From positions 1,984,001 to 2,048,000 of the forward strand of contig CAVYPZ010000003.1 in the NCBI GenBank assembly GCA_963770535.1: a DNA stretch of 64,000 nt. Direction: 5' to 3'. A model generated the notes under the pieces. That model was not told the DNA's origin, searched no databases, and saw nothing but the letters and a program-made list of their open reading frames with translations. Numbering within the stretch: position 1 is the first letter of the stretch; every line of letters begins with the position of its first letter. The position numbers were made by a program, and so were the translations under genes. This DNA comes from RYN-230 sp963770535. Its GTDB lineage: Bacteria; Actinomycetota; Actinomycetes; Streptosporangiales; Streptosporangiaceae. Positions 51,873-60,623 of this stretch are shown piece by piece.

Positions 51873-52665
51873 ATGACTGGACCCGTGGTGAAGGCGCTGA
51901 CCCTGGTGACCGAGGACGGGGTCCCCATCGACGCGGTGCATCTCCCCGGCCCGAGCGACGTGGGGTTCGTTGTCGCCCATGGCTTTACCCTGTCCTGGCA
52001 GCACGGCGCGGTCTGGAAGGTGGCCAGCAGGCTGCGCGAGGCGGGCGGGGTGGTGTCGTTCGACTTCCGCGGCCACGGCCGGTCCGGCGGGCTGTCCACC
52101 ATGGGGGACCGGGAGATCAAGGACCTTGACGTGGCGGTGCGGCTACGCGCGGGAGCTGGGCTACCGGCGGATCGCGGCGGTCGGGTTCTCCATGGGGGCG
52201 TCGGTCGTGATGCGGTACGCCGGGCTGGTCGGCGGGCTGGACGCGGCGGTGTCGGTCAGCGGGCCCGGCCACTGGTACTACCGCGGCACCAAGCCGATGC
52301 GCCGGGTGCACTTCGCGGTCGAGCGCCGGGTGGGCCGGGCCATCACCCGGGCCTGGCTGAAGACCCGGGTCAGCCCGGGCGGGTGGAACCCGGTGCCGGT
52401 CCCGCCGGACGAGGCCGCCGCGATGATCTCGCCGACCCCGCTGCTCGTCGTGCACGGCGACCAGGACCCGTACTTCCCCGTCTATCACGGCCAGCGGCTG
52501 TACGACGCGGCGCGCGAGCCGAAGGAGCTGTGGGTCGAGCCCGGGTTCGGGCACGCGGAGTCCGGCGCCGACGGGCCGCTGCTGGACCGGATCGCCGGGT
52601 GGGTGCGGGAGCACGCGCTGCTCGCCGAGACTGTCTCCGGTGTCGGGGTCGAAGACATGCCGTGA
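51873..52665 (+). pseudogene. Alpha/beta hydrolase, one frameshift
   Basis: The first part reads LTLVTEDGVPIDAVHLPGPS, VGFVVAHGFTLSWQ and VSFDFRGHGRSGG. Near 52140 one extra C shifts the frame, and the rest has AAVGFSMGASVVMRYAGLVG (nucleophile Ser in GFSMGA), LLVVHGDQDPYFPVYHGQRL (Asp) and WVEPGFGHAES (His). All three catalytic residues are present. About 263 residues in total, the usual size. It faces the LLM gene. Confidence 0.85.
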
Positions 52666-52712
52666 GCCCGGCCCGCGCGGATCCGGGCCCGCCGGCTGGC
52701 CGCGGGGTGGTC

Positions 52713-53597
52713 TTACCCGCCGAACGTGTTGGTCGGCTGGCCGCGCACGCCCGGCTGCCGGATCCACAGCAGGTGCCCGGCCAGGGGTTCCGCGGCCCGC
52801 TGCGCCGCTGTCATGTCCTCCCAGGCGGTGGTGACGTACAGGTCCCCGAGATCCGGTCCGCCGAAGGCCGGGCAGGACGGCTGGGACACCGGGGTCGGCA
52901 GCTCGGCCAGCAGTTCCCCGGCCGGGGAGTAACGGCGTACCGCATGGCCGCCCCAGAACGCCACCCACAGGCATCCCTCGGCGTCCACCACCAGGCCGTC
53001 GGGGATGCCCTGCCCCGGCGGGGGCTGGACCAGATCGCGGGATGCGCCCAGGGTGCCGGCCGCCAGGTCGCACGGGAAGGCCCGGATCCGCGGCCGGGGC
53101 TCGGCGGAGTCGATGTAGTAGAACGTTGCGCCGTCCGGGCTCCAGCCCAGCCCGTTGGATTCGGCCACGCTGTCCAGCATCACGGTGACCTGGCCGCCCG
53201 GGTCGAGGCGGTACAGCCTGCCCGCCCCGGGCCGGCGGTCCCCGGCCACCGTGCCCGCCCAGAACCGGCCCGCCGGGTCGCACGCCCCGTCGTTGAACCG
53301 GACATCGGCCAGCATGCCGGGCGGCCGCCACGGCCCGCCATCCGGCTGCCCGGCCCCGTCCACCAGCCGGAACCCGTCCGCGGCGGCGAGCACATACCCG
53401 CCGGCGGCCCGCGGCGCGGCCGCGCCGACCGCGACCCCGGCCGTGTGAACCACCTCGTCGGCGCCGCCTGGCCGGTAGCGGTGCAGCTGCCCGGCCAGGA
53501 TGTCCACCCACATCAGGCCGTCCGCGGCCGCGTCCCAGAACGGCCGCTCACCCAGTTCGGCCCGGGCGGGCACGGCCACTTCCCACGTCACGCTCAT
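52713..53597 (-). CDS. SMP-30/gluconolactonase/LRE family protein
   Basis: A 294-residue six-bladed propeller. It opens ARAELGERPFWDAAADGLMW (metal Glu), with VRFNDGACDPAGRFWAGTVA, VAESNGLGWSPDGATFYYID (Asn) and GIPDGLVVDAEGCLWVAFWG (Asp). It is closer to regucalcin/gluconolactonase than the copy at 1133-2026 and is a likely aldonolactonase. A short frame (ending at 53594) overlaps its start by four bases, but I cannot identify that frame. Confidence 0.92.
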   Translation of the reverse strand: MSVTWEVAVPARAELGERPFWDAAADGLMWVDILAGQLHRYRPGGADEVVHTAGVAVGAAAPRAAGGYVLAAADGFRLVDGAGQPDGGPWRPPGMLADVRFNDGACDPAGRFWAGTVAGDRRPGAGRLYRLDPGGQVTVMLDSVAESNGLGWSPDGATFYYIDSAEPRPRIRAFPCDLAAGTLGASRDLVQPPPGQGIPDGLVVDAEGCLWVAFWGGHAVRRYSPAGELLAELPTPVSQPSCPAFGGPDLGDLYVTTAWEDMTAAQRAAEPLAGHLLWIRQPGVRGQPTNTFGG

Positions 53598-53818
53598 GTG
53601 CCCATCCCCAGGCTCAGCCCGCGCATCCGGTAAAGCTGCACGGGCATCGGGTAAAGCCGCACGGTCACGCCGACCACGATCGCGGGCACCGCGCCGGTGA
53701 ACGGGCCCGCCATCGGCACCGGAATGCTAGCTGCTGCGCCCCGCCGGCCGCGCGGCCAGCCCCCACGATCACGAGTACCCCGTTCCGGCACGCCGCTGCC
53801 GCCGCGCGGCGGCAGGCC

Positions 53819-55255
53819 TCACCAGCTCGTGGGGAGCGGCATTCCCTCGCTGTAGCCGGCGGCGCTCTGCACGCCGACTGTGGCGCGCTCGTGCAGTTCG
53901 TCCAGGTCGGAAGCGCCCGCGTAGGTGCATGCGCTGCGCAGCCCGGCCGTGATCGCGTCGATCAGGTCTTCCACCCCGGGACGCTGCGGATCCAGGTACA
54001 TCCGCGCGGTGGAGATGCCCTCCTCGAACAGCTCCTTGCGCGCCCGGTCGAACGAGGAGTCCCCCACGCTGCGCAGCCGTACCGCCCGGGCCGACGCCAT
54101 GCCGAAGCTCTCCTTGTACAAGCGGCCGTCCGGGTCGCGGAACACGTCACCCGGCGACTCGAAGGTGCCCGCGAACCATGACCCGATCATCACGTTGGAC
54201 GCCCCCGCGGCCAGCGCGAGGGCCACGTCACGCGGATGGCGGACGCCGCCGTCGGCCCAGACGTGCGCGCCCAGCTCCCGGGCCCGCGCCGCGCATTCCA
54301 GGACCGCGCTGAACTGGGGCCGGCCAACCCCGGTCATCATCCGGGTCGTGCACATGGCGCCCGGCCCCACCCCGACCTTCACGATGTCCGCGCCCGCCGC
54401 GACCAGGTCGGCGACGCCTGCCGCGGTGACCACGTTCCCCGCGGCGACCGGGACGTCCGGGCCGGCGCCGCGGACGGCGCGCAGCGCGCCGATCATCTTC
54501 TCCTGGTGGCCGTGCGCGGTGTCCACCACCAGGAGATCCACCCCGGCGTCGAGCAGCAGTTTCGCCTTGGCCGCCACATCGCCGTTGATGCCCAGTGCGG
54601 CCCCGATGCGCAGCCGCCCGCTCGCGTCGGTGGCCGGGTCGTACAGGGTCGCGCGGAGCGCGCCGGTCCGGGTCAGGATGCCGACGCAGCGGCCCTGCTC
54701 GTCCACCACCGGCGCCAGCCGGTGCCGCCCGTCGTGCAGCAGGCTGAACGCGCTCTGCGGGTCGGTGCCCGCCGGCAGGGTGAGCAGATCCGTGGACATC
54801 ACGTGGCGCAGCTGGGTGAACCGGTCCACGCCGGTGCAGTCCGACTCGGTCACGACGCCCACGGGGTGCCCGTCCTCGGTCACGACCACGCCGCCGTGGG
54901 CCCGCTTGGGCAGGAGGCCCAGCGCCTGGCCCGTGGTGTCACCGGGGGCCAGCGTGATCGGCGTGTCGTGCACCAGGTCGCGGCTCTTGACCCAGGCCAC
55001 CACGTCGGCGACCACGTCGGCCGGGATGTCCTGCGGCAGGATGGCCAGGCCGCCGCGCCGGGCCGCCGTCTCGGCCATCCGGCGCCCGGACACCGCGGTC
55101 ATGTTGGCGATCACGATGGGGATCGTGGTGCCGCTGCCGTCGCCGGTCGCGAGGTTCACGTCGAGCCGCGACTCCACCGCCGACCGCCCGGGGACCAGGA
55201 ACACGTCGCTGTAGGTCAGGTCATGGCCCGGGAGGTTCTCCGAAAGGAATCGCAC
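53819..55255 (-). CDS. guaB1: GuaB1 family IMP dehydrogenase-related protein (GMP reductase type)
   Basis: A 478-residue IMPDH/GMPR barrel with two inserted CBS domains (VVTEDGHPVGVVTESDCTG and APVVDEQGRCVGILTRTGAL). It begins LPGHDLTYSDVFLVPGRSAV. The catalytic loop is GVGPGAMCTTRMMTGVG (Cys), with AGASNVMIGSWFAGTFESPG after it. The family (TIGR01303) is actinobacterial, and GuaB1 has been shown to act as GMP reductase in mycobacteria. The GTG at 55255 starts the protein; GAAGG is directly before it, so it may be leaderless. Confidence 0.93.
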   Translation of the reverse strand: MRFLSENLPGHDLTYSDVFLVPGRSAVESRLDVNLATGDGSGTTIPIVIANMTAVSGRRMAETAARRGGLAILPQDIPADVVADVVAWVKSRDLVHDTPITLAPGDTTGQALGLLPKRAHGGVVVTEDGHPVGVVTESDCTGVDRFTQLRHVMSTDLLTLPAGTDPQSAFSLLHDGRHRLAPVVDEQGRCVGILTRTGALRATLYDPATDASGRLRIGAALGINGDVAAKAKLLLDAGVDLLVVDTAHGHQEKMIGALRAVRGAGPDVPVAAGNVVTAAGVADLVAAGADIVKVGVGPGAMCTTRMMTGVGRPQFSAVLECAARARELGAHVWADGGVRHPRDVALALAAGASNVMIGSWFAGTFESPGDVFRDPDGRLYKESFGMASARAVRLRSVGDSSFDRARKELFEEGISTARMYLDPQRPGVEDLIDAITAGLRSACTYAGASDLDELHERATVGVQSAAGYSEGMPLPTSW

Positions 55256-55287
55256 CCTTCGATTCTGCCTGCCGGCGGGCGATGCCT

Positions 55288-55348
55288 GGCCCGGGATCAG
55301 CCGGTGACGGGGTGCCGGGCCCGGGATCAGCCGGTGACGGGGGTGCCG
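55288..55348. repeat. 30-bp tandem repeat at the antiporter 3' end
   Basis: GGCCCGGGATCAGCCGGTGA then CGGGGTGCCG occurs twice (55288-55317 and 55318-55348, the second with one extra G), and GGCCCGGGATC begins a third time. It covers the last codons of the antiporter gene and its 3' flank. A slippage product, possibly a transcript end. Confidence 0.75.
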
Positions 55349-57000
55349 GGCCCGGGATCGCCGCCGGCTGCATCCCATTCATCCCGGGACAGCATGGCCT
55401 CCTCCAAGTCCAGGTGGTGCAGGACCTCGTCGAGTACCTCGTCGTCGATCTGGCGCTCGTCGCGCAGCCGGATGAACTCGGCGCGCTCCGCGGTGGTCAT
55501 CTCCCGGCGCAGCCGCCGGAAGGCGGCCGACGGGGACGGCCGTGGCTGCTCACCGGGCTGGTCACCGGGCTGGTCACCGGGCTGGCCGCCCGGCAGCCGC
55601 TCCCGCGCCCCCGCCTGGCGGTACCCGGCGAGCCGCCGCAGCCGGTCCACGACCTCAGCGGGCGCCGCGGCGGGGTCCTCGGCGGCCAGCTCGTCCAGCC
55701 GCCGCAGCCCCGCCTCCGACGCCGCCTGCTGGGCGGCGGCCTCGGCCGCCACGTCGGCCCGCTCCTCGTCCGGGCCGGCCTGCACCCCGAGCCGGTGGAT
55801 CAGCCGCGGCAGCGTGAGGCCCTGGATCAGCAGCGTGCCGAGGACCGTGGTGAAGGTGAGGAAGACCAGCAGGTTGCGCTGGGGCACGCCGGCGGGCAGG
55901 GCGGCCGCCGCCGCCAGCGAGATAACGCCGCGCAGGCCGGCCCAGGACAGCACGAACGTGGCCTGCCACCGGGGCGCCGGGTCCTGCACCCGGATCCGCG
56001 GCACCAGCCACCTGGGCACGTAGATGGACGGGAACACCCAGGCGATCCTGGCCAGGATGACCGCGCCGAGCACGACCCCGGCCTCCGCGGCGAGTGTCGC
56101 CGGGTTCCGGTGGCCCAGGTCCTGCAGCACCGGCCGCAGCTGCAGGCCGATCAGCGCGAACGCCACCGACTCGAGCACGAACGTGGCGACGCGCCACAGG
56201 GCCATGTCCTGCAGCCGGGTCGCGAAGTGCGCCTGGCCGCCGTGGTGGCCGAGGTAGAGGCCCGTGACCACGACGGCGAGCACCCCGGACACGTGCAGCG
56301 AGTCCGCGGCCAGGTAGGCGGCGAAGGGGGTGAGGAGCGACAGGGTGCTTTCCACCAGCGGGTCGCGCAGCCGCATCCGCAGCCGGTGGATGAGCACGCC
56401 GAGCACCAGCCCCACGGCGATCCCGCCCGCGCTGATCAGGATCAGGCTGCCCACCGCGCTCAGCGGGGAGGGGGTGGCCGTGGTCACCGACGCCGCGCTC
56501 ACCGCGACCGCGTACAGCGTCAGCGCGGTGCCGTCGTTGAGCATGCTCTCGCCGGTGATGACAGTCAGCAGCCGCCGCGGCAGGTGCAGCCGCCTGCCGA
56601 TACTGGCCGTGGTGACCGCGTCGGTGGGGCCGAGGATCGCGCCCAGGGTGATCGCGGCGGCCAGTGTCAGGCCGGGCACGTCGATCCAGGCGGCACCCCC
56701 CACCGCCAGGGCGGTGAACAGCACCAGGCCGACCGACAGCAGGGCCAGGGTCCGCACGTTGTCACGCAGGTTGAGGTACGAGCTCTCCAGCGCGGTGGTG
56801 TAGACGAGCGGCGGCAGCACAGCGAACAGCACCAGGTCAGGGCTGAGCCGGAACTCCGGTACGCCCGGGATGTAGGACGCGGCGATCCCGGTGAGCACCA
56901 GCAGGATCGGCGCGGCGACGCCACGCCTGCGGGCCACGGCCGCGATCGCGCAGGAGCCCACGATGAGCAGCAGCAGCGCAAGCGCCTGCGTCGCCGTCAT
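55327..57000 (-). CDS. Cation:proton antiporter, CPA1 type (Na+/H+)
   Basis: A 557-residue protein with about twelve membrane helices in residues 1-410. The CPA1 motifs are ITLGAILGPTDAVTTASIGR, VITGESMLNDGTALTLYAVA (ion-binding Asp) and LSWAGLRGVISLAAAAALPA. The 150-residue cytoplasmic C-terminus is helical (DEERADVAAEAAAQQAASEA), with a GDQPGDQPGEQP repeat and EAMLSRDEWDA near the end. It follows a TetR gene by ten bases, so it is probably under that regulator. Confidence 0.93.
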   Translation of the reverse strand: MTATQALALLLLIVGSCAIAAVARRRGVAAPILLVLTGIAASYIPGVPEFRLSPDLVLFAVLPPLVYTTALESSYLNLRDNVRTLALLSVGLVLFTALAVGGAAWIDVPGLTLAAAITLGAILGPTDAVTTASIGRRLHLPRRLLTVITGESMLNDGTALTLYAVAVSAASVTTATPSPLSAVGSLILISAGGIAVGLVLGVLIHRLRMRLRDPLVESTLSLLTPFAAYLAADSLHVSGVLAVVVTGLYLGHHGGQAHFATRLQDMALWRVATFVLESVAFALIGLQLRPVLQDLGHRNPATLAAEAGVVLGAVILARIAWVFPSIYVPRWLVPRIRVQDPAPRWQATFVLSWAGLRGVISLAAAAALPAGVPQRNLLVFLTFTTVLGTLLIQGLTLPRLIHRLGVQAGPDEERADVAAEAAAQQAASEAGLRRLDELAAEDPAAAPAEVVDRLRRLAGYRQAGARERLPGGQPGDQPGDQPGEQPRPSPSAAFRRLRREMTTAERAEFIRLRDERQIDDEVLDEVLHHLDLEEAMLSRDEWDAAGGDPGPGTPVTG

Positions 57001-57010
57001 GGCGGCGGGA

Positions 57011-57769
57011 TCAGGAGTAGTGGAAGGCCGCGAAGATGATTGCGGTCAGCCGGTCCGCCATCTCGTCCCTGGGCAGCCGCACTTCGACCGTGAGCAGGTA
57101 GTTGATCCGCTCCAGCATCATGAGCAAGGCCAGCGCGGTGAGTTCCGCGTGCCCGGCCGGGGCCTCGTGGCCGGCCGAGCCCGCGGCGGCCGTCATGCCC
57201 TGGGTGATGGCCTCGGACAGCTTGAACATGAGCTGCAGCCCGTCGCCCCAGACCTCCTCGCCGACGATCTCGGCCTGGCTGAGGATCCGGATGACCGACG
57301 CGTGGGCGGCGTAGGTGTCGCAGAAGGCGCTGACCCAGCGGCGCAGCGCGGCCTGCCCGGCCTCGTTCCTGGTGACCACCGGGAACTCGTCGGTGAGCGC
57401 GGCCATGTCCACGAGCGCGTCCGACAGGAGCGCCTTGAACAGGTCTTCCTTGTTGGCGAAGTACAGGTAGAAGGTGCCGTGCGAGATCTTCGCACGGCGC
57501 ACCACGTCGTCGACCCGGACGGCCTGGAAGCCCCGCTCGTCAAACTCGGCCAGCCCCGCGTCGAGCAGCTTCTGCACCGTCTGGCGCCCCTGGGCGCGCA
57601 GCTCACGATCCTGGGCGGGCGCGCCCCCGCCCAGCGACGGCCGCCCGGACTTGGCGGCCCCGGCGCGCAGGCTGGCCGGGGTGCCGTCACGGGCATTTGA
57701 TGGCTTTCCAGCTTTTCCTTCTGGCACGGATCCCCTTGGAGCAGTGCCGGGGTAGGCGTCCCGACTCAT
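57011..57769 (-). CDS. TetR/AcrR family transcriptional regulator
   Basis: A 252-residue TetR protein. A 65-residue flexible N-terminal part precedes the HTH (GLAEFDERGFQAVRVDDVVR and RAKISHGTFYLYFANKEDLF). The ligand-binding helices end with ALLMMLERINYLLTVEVRLP. The ATG at 57769 was chosen, though a TTG further upstream is open. It is transcribed together with the antiporter, which it may control. Confidence 0.9.
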   Translation of the reverse strand: MSRDAYPGTAPRGSVPEGKAGKPSNARDGTPASLRAGAAKSGRPSLGGGAPAQDRELRAQGRQTVQKLLDAGLAEFDERGFQAVRVDDVVRRAKISHGTFYLYFANKEDLFKALLSDALVDMAALTDEFPVVTRNEAGQAALRRWVSAFCDTYAAHASVIRILSQAEIVGEEVWGDGLQLMFKLSEAITQGMTAAAGSAGHEAPAGHAELTALALLMMLERINYLLTVEVRLPRDEMADRLTAIIFAAFHYS

Positions 57770-57870
57770 GTTCGGAGGGTAGCCTGCCCTGGATCGGTTT
57801 GCTGCACTCCCCCGTGGCAAGAAGCGTCCCCTGGTCCGGTTTCCGGCCGTATCCCCAGGTCAGCGTGGCC

Positions 57871-59178
57871 CTAGGAGCCCAGGACCTGTTCGAGGTAGGG
57901 ATTGGCGAACCGGCGGCCGGGATCGAGTTCGTCCCGCAGGGTAAGGAAATCTGAGAACCGGGGGTAGCTGGCGCTCAGGTACTCTGCGCCGCGGGTGTGC
58001 AGCTTGCCCCAGTGCGGGCGCCCGCCCAGGCCCGTCATCAGCGACTCCACCTCGCGGAAGTACTCCTCGTGCGGCGCGGTGTGGAAGACGTGGATGGCGA
58101 TGTAGGCGGTGCTCCGGCCGTACGCGGTGGACAGCCAGACATCATCGCCCGGGGCGACCCGGACCTCGATCGGGAAGCTGATCCGCCAGTCGTGCCGGGC
58201 GAACAGGCCGCGGATCGCGGTAAGCGCCCCGGGCAGGTGCTCGCGCGGGATCGCGTATTCCTGCTCCTTGAATCGCACCCGCCGGGGGCTGGTGAACACC
58301 CGGTAGGAAGCGTCGGTGTAGGTGCGGGCGCTGAGCGCCTTCCCGGCGATGCCGTTGATGGCCGGGATGACGGCCGGGTACCGCTGGCCGAGACGGCAGG
58401 TGGCGCCGAACAGGGTGTTGGAGAGGAACTCGTCGTCGAGTTGATGGCGCCACCGGGGCAGCGGCCGGGCCGGGCCCTCGCTGCGGTTGTTCCGCTTGGT
58501 CAGGCAGCCGTCCGTGTGCGGGAACCAGTAGAACTCGAAGTGCTCGCTGCCGCTGGTCAGTTCGTCCAGCCTGGCCATGACCTCGGCCCAGGGCATAGGT
58601 TCCTCGCGCGCGGTCAGCAGGAAGGACGGGACCACGCGCAACGTCACCGCGGTCAGCACGCCCAGCGCGCCGAGCCCGATCCGGGCCGCCTGGAACAGCT
58701 CAGCTGAATGCTCTGCCGAGCAGGACACGATGCTGCCGTCGGCCAGCACCATCTCCAGCGCGGTCACCTGGGCGGCGATGCCGCCCAGATCCCGGCCTGT
58801 GCCGTGGGTGCCGGTCTGGATTGCCCCGGCGACCGTCTGCTCCTGGATGTCCCCCATGTTCGCCAGGGCCAGCCCGCGGGCGTGCAGGTACTCGTTGAGG
58901 TCGCTGAGCTGGCAGCCGGCCTCGACGGTGACCTCCCCGGCCGCCGCGTCAACCGTGCGGACGGCCCGCAGCCCGCCCGGGCGCAGCATGACCCCCGTGG
59001 TCACGGCGACCGGGGTGAAGGAGTGGCCGGATCCTGTCATCCGCACGGTCAGGCCGTCCAGCGTGGCCAGGCTGACCGCCTCGGCGACTTCCGCCGCGGA
59101 TCGCGGCACGATCACCCGCTGCGGCGTGGCGGCCTGGTTGCCCGCCCAGTTCTGCCAGCGGGGTGCGGCGAGGACCAT
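57871..59178 (-). CDS. FAD-binding sugar-lactone oxidase (D-arabinono-1,4-lactone/L-gulonolactone oxidase type)
   Basis: A 435-residue VAO-type flavoprotein. The FAD domain has RMTGSGHSFTPVAVTTGVML, VTVEAGCQLSDLNEYLHARG and GAIQTGTHGTGRDLGGIAAQ. The ALO substrate domain includes HFEFYWFPHTDGCLTKRNNR, and it ends with HWGKLHTRGAEYLSASYPRF, the HWGK motif of aldonolactone oxidases. The flavin His of VHG-type covalent members is replaced (ANMGDI), so FAD is probably non-covalent. Possible roles are oxidation of arabinono- or gulono-lactone or of a polyol. Confidence 0.92.
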   Translation of the reverse strand: MVLAAPRWQNWAGNQAATPQRVIVPRSAAEVAEAVSLATLDGLTVRMTGSGHSFTPVAVTTGVMLRPGGLRAVRTVDAAAGEVTVEAGCQLSDLNEYLHARGLALANMGDIQEQTVAGAIQTGTHGTGRDLGGIAAQVTALEMVLADGSIVSCSAEHSAELFQAARIGLGALGVLTAVTLRVVPSFLLTAREEPMPWAEVMARLDELTSGSEHFEFYWFPHTDGCLTKRNNRSEGPARPLPRWRHQLDDEFLSNTLFGATCRLGQRYPAVIPAINGIAGKALSARTYTDASYRVFTSPRRVRFKEQEYAIPREHLPGALTAIRGLFARHDWRISFPIEVRVAPGDDVWLSTAYGRSTAYIAIHVFHTAPHEEYFREVESLMTGLGGRPHWGKLHTRGAEYLSASYPRFSDFLTLRDELDPGRRFANPYLEQVLGS

Positions 59179-59392
59179 GCCCGGACCTTATCCGAACGGC
59201 GCCCGGCCCGGCCGGCCCGCTCATCCCGGGGAGCGGCTCCCGGGGAGCAGCCGCGGAGGCCAGGGGCCGGGCAGCTGTCTCGCCAGCCCCAAAAGCCGCT
59301 TTTTCCGCAAAGCGGGCGTCACCGGTTTTTTCCGGCCCGGCGGAGTCCGGTCTTCAGCCGGGCGCAGCCTGGCTTATATGGTTAGGGACGCG

Positions 59393-60541
59393 ATGAGACG
59401 CCTGCCGCGGCGCACAGCGCCGCTTACCGCCACCGCAGGGCCCGCAGTGCGGGCCCTCGCGTCCGGTGCGGCGGCGGCCCTCGTGCTGGCCGGCATCACG
59501 GCCATGCGTCCTGCGCCTACCGGGGCTCATCCCGCCGTGACCGCGTCCGGGGCGCCGGCCACGGTGCAGGCCGGTGCCACCAGCAGCAGCACCTTTCACA
59601 AGACCATCTCCCCGGACCTGCTCGTGATCGAGCCGACCGGCTTGTCCGCCCGGCAGCTGGCCAGGCTGTCCGCCGTGGCCGGGGTGCGCCAGGTGGTGAC
59701 CGCGGATGGCGCGGCCATCAAGCTCGGCGGCCACCGGGTGAACGTCCTCGGCGTGAACCCGAAGCAGTTCCGCTCCTGGACCCCGCTGGCCACGGCGACG
59801 AATCAGCAGGTGTGGACGGCGCTGGAGAACGGCCGCTTCGTGACCTCGCAGAGCGTGGCTGCCCACGGCAGGCTGCGCCCGGGCCGCGCCTACCTGATGA
59901 GCGGCGCCCGCCGGGAGCAGCTGACCTTCGCAGGCTCGGCCTCGCTCGGCATCACGGGCATCGACGCGCTGGTGGGCAACCAGGCCTCGGCCCAGCTCGG
60001 CCTGGTGCCCGGGGTGCTGGCCCTGGTCAGCGCGCCCCAGGCCAGCATAGGGAGCCTGAAGAGGGCGGTCCGGGCCATCACCGGCCGGTCGGCCACCCTG
60101 GTCAGCCTGCGTCCCGCACAGGAGCGGCTCCCCGTGGACCCGTCGGGAGCCAGCGGCCGTCCCTCGACCTACCTGGACCTGTTCCGGGCGTCCGCAGCCC
60201 GGTACTGCCCGGGCATGTCCTGGACGGTGCTGGCCGCCATCGGGCAGATCGAGAGCGGTGACGGGAGCAACATGGGCCCGTCCAGCGCGGGGGCGCTCGG
60301 CCCCATGCAGTTCCTGCCCTCGACCTGGCGCGAATGGGGGATCACGGCGTTCGGGGAGCCGGCGCCGCCCAACATCATGGATCCGTTCGACGCGGTCCCG
60401 GCGGCCGCCCGGCTGCTGTGCGCAGCCGGGGCGGGATCCGGCAGCGGGCTGCGCGGGGCCGTGTTCGCCTACAACCACGCCACCTGGTATGTCAACGAGG
60501 TGCTGGCGCTGGCCGGGGCATACGCCCGCGACTACGGCTGA
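59393..60541 (+). CDS. Secreted lytic transglycosylase (SLT) with an N-terminal FtsX/MacB-like extracytoplasmic domain
   Basis: A 382-residue exported protein. The Arg-rich start and VRALASGAAAALVLAGITAM form a signal or anchor. Residues 60-245 read PDLLVIEPTGLSARQLARLS, VRQVVTADGAAIKLGGHRVN, ENGRFVTSQSVAAHGRLRPG; this resembles the periplasmic domain of FtsX/MacB-type permeases, without their membrane helices. The SLT domain follows with WTVLAAIGQIESGDGSNMG (catalytic Glu in QIESG), GALGPMQFLPSTWREWG and VFAYNHATWYVNEVLALA. It should cut peptidoglycan strands. AGGGA favours the ATG at 59393 over that at 59378. Confidence 0.87.
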   Translation: MRRLPRRTAPLTATAGPAVRALASGAAAALVLAGITAMRPAPTGAHPAVTASGAPATVQAGATSSSTFHKTISPDLLVIEPTGLSARQLARLSAVAGVRQVVTADGAAIKLGGHRVNVLGVNPKQFRSWTPLATATNQQVWTALENGRFVTSQSVAAHGRLRPGRAYLMSGARREQLTFAGSASLGITGIDALVGNQASAQLGLVPGVLALVSAPQASIGSLKRAVRAITGRSATLVSLRPAQERLPVDPSGASGRPSTYLDLFRASAARYCPGMSWTVLAAIGQIESGDGSNMGPSSAGALGPMQFLPSTWREWGITAFGEPAPPNIMDPFDAVPAAARLLCAAGAGSGSGLRGAVFAYNHATWYVNEVLALAGAYARDYG

Positions 60542-60623
60542 GCCGCCCGGGTCAGGCCCGGGCCCCCGGCGTACCCCGTCAGCGCCGCCCGGCCAGCCCC
60601 CCGGGCCTGGTTGGATGGAGAAC

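Noticed and set aside
53594..53791. A 65-residue minus-strand frame ending in a four-base overlap with the second SMP-30 gene
   Set aside because: The overlap is tempting as coupling, but the product has no recognisable domain, no clear start signal, and its N-terminal half has unnatural composition.
59280..59345. Two short stem-loops (CCGCTTT/AAAGCGG and CCGG-TTTTTT-CCGG) before the lytic transglycosylase, considered as a riboswitch (for example ydaO, which often precedes cell-wall hydrolases) or terminator
   Set aside because: The conserved ydaO core could not be found, and a terminator makes no sense between divergent starts. They may be a leader structure, but I cannot support a call.
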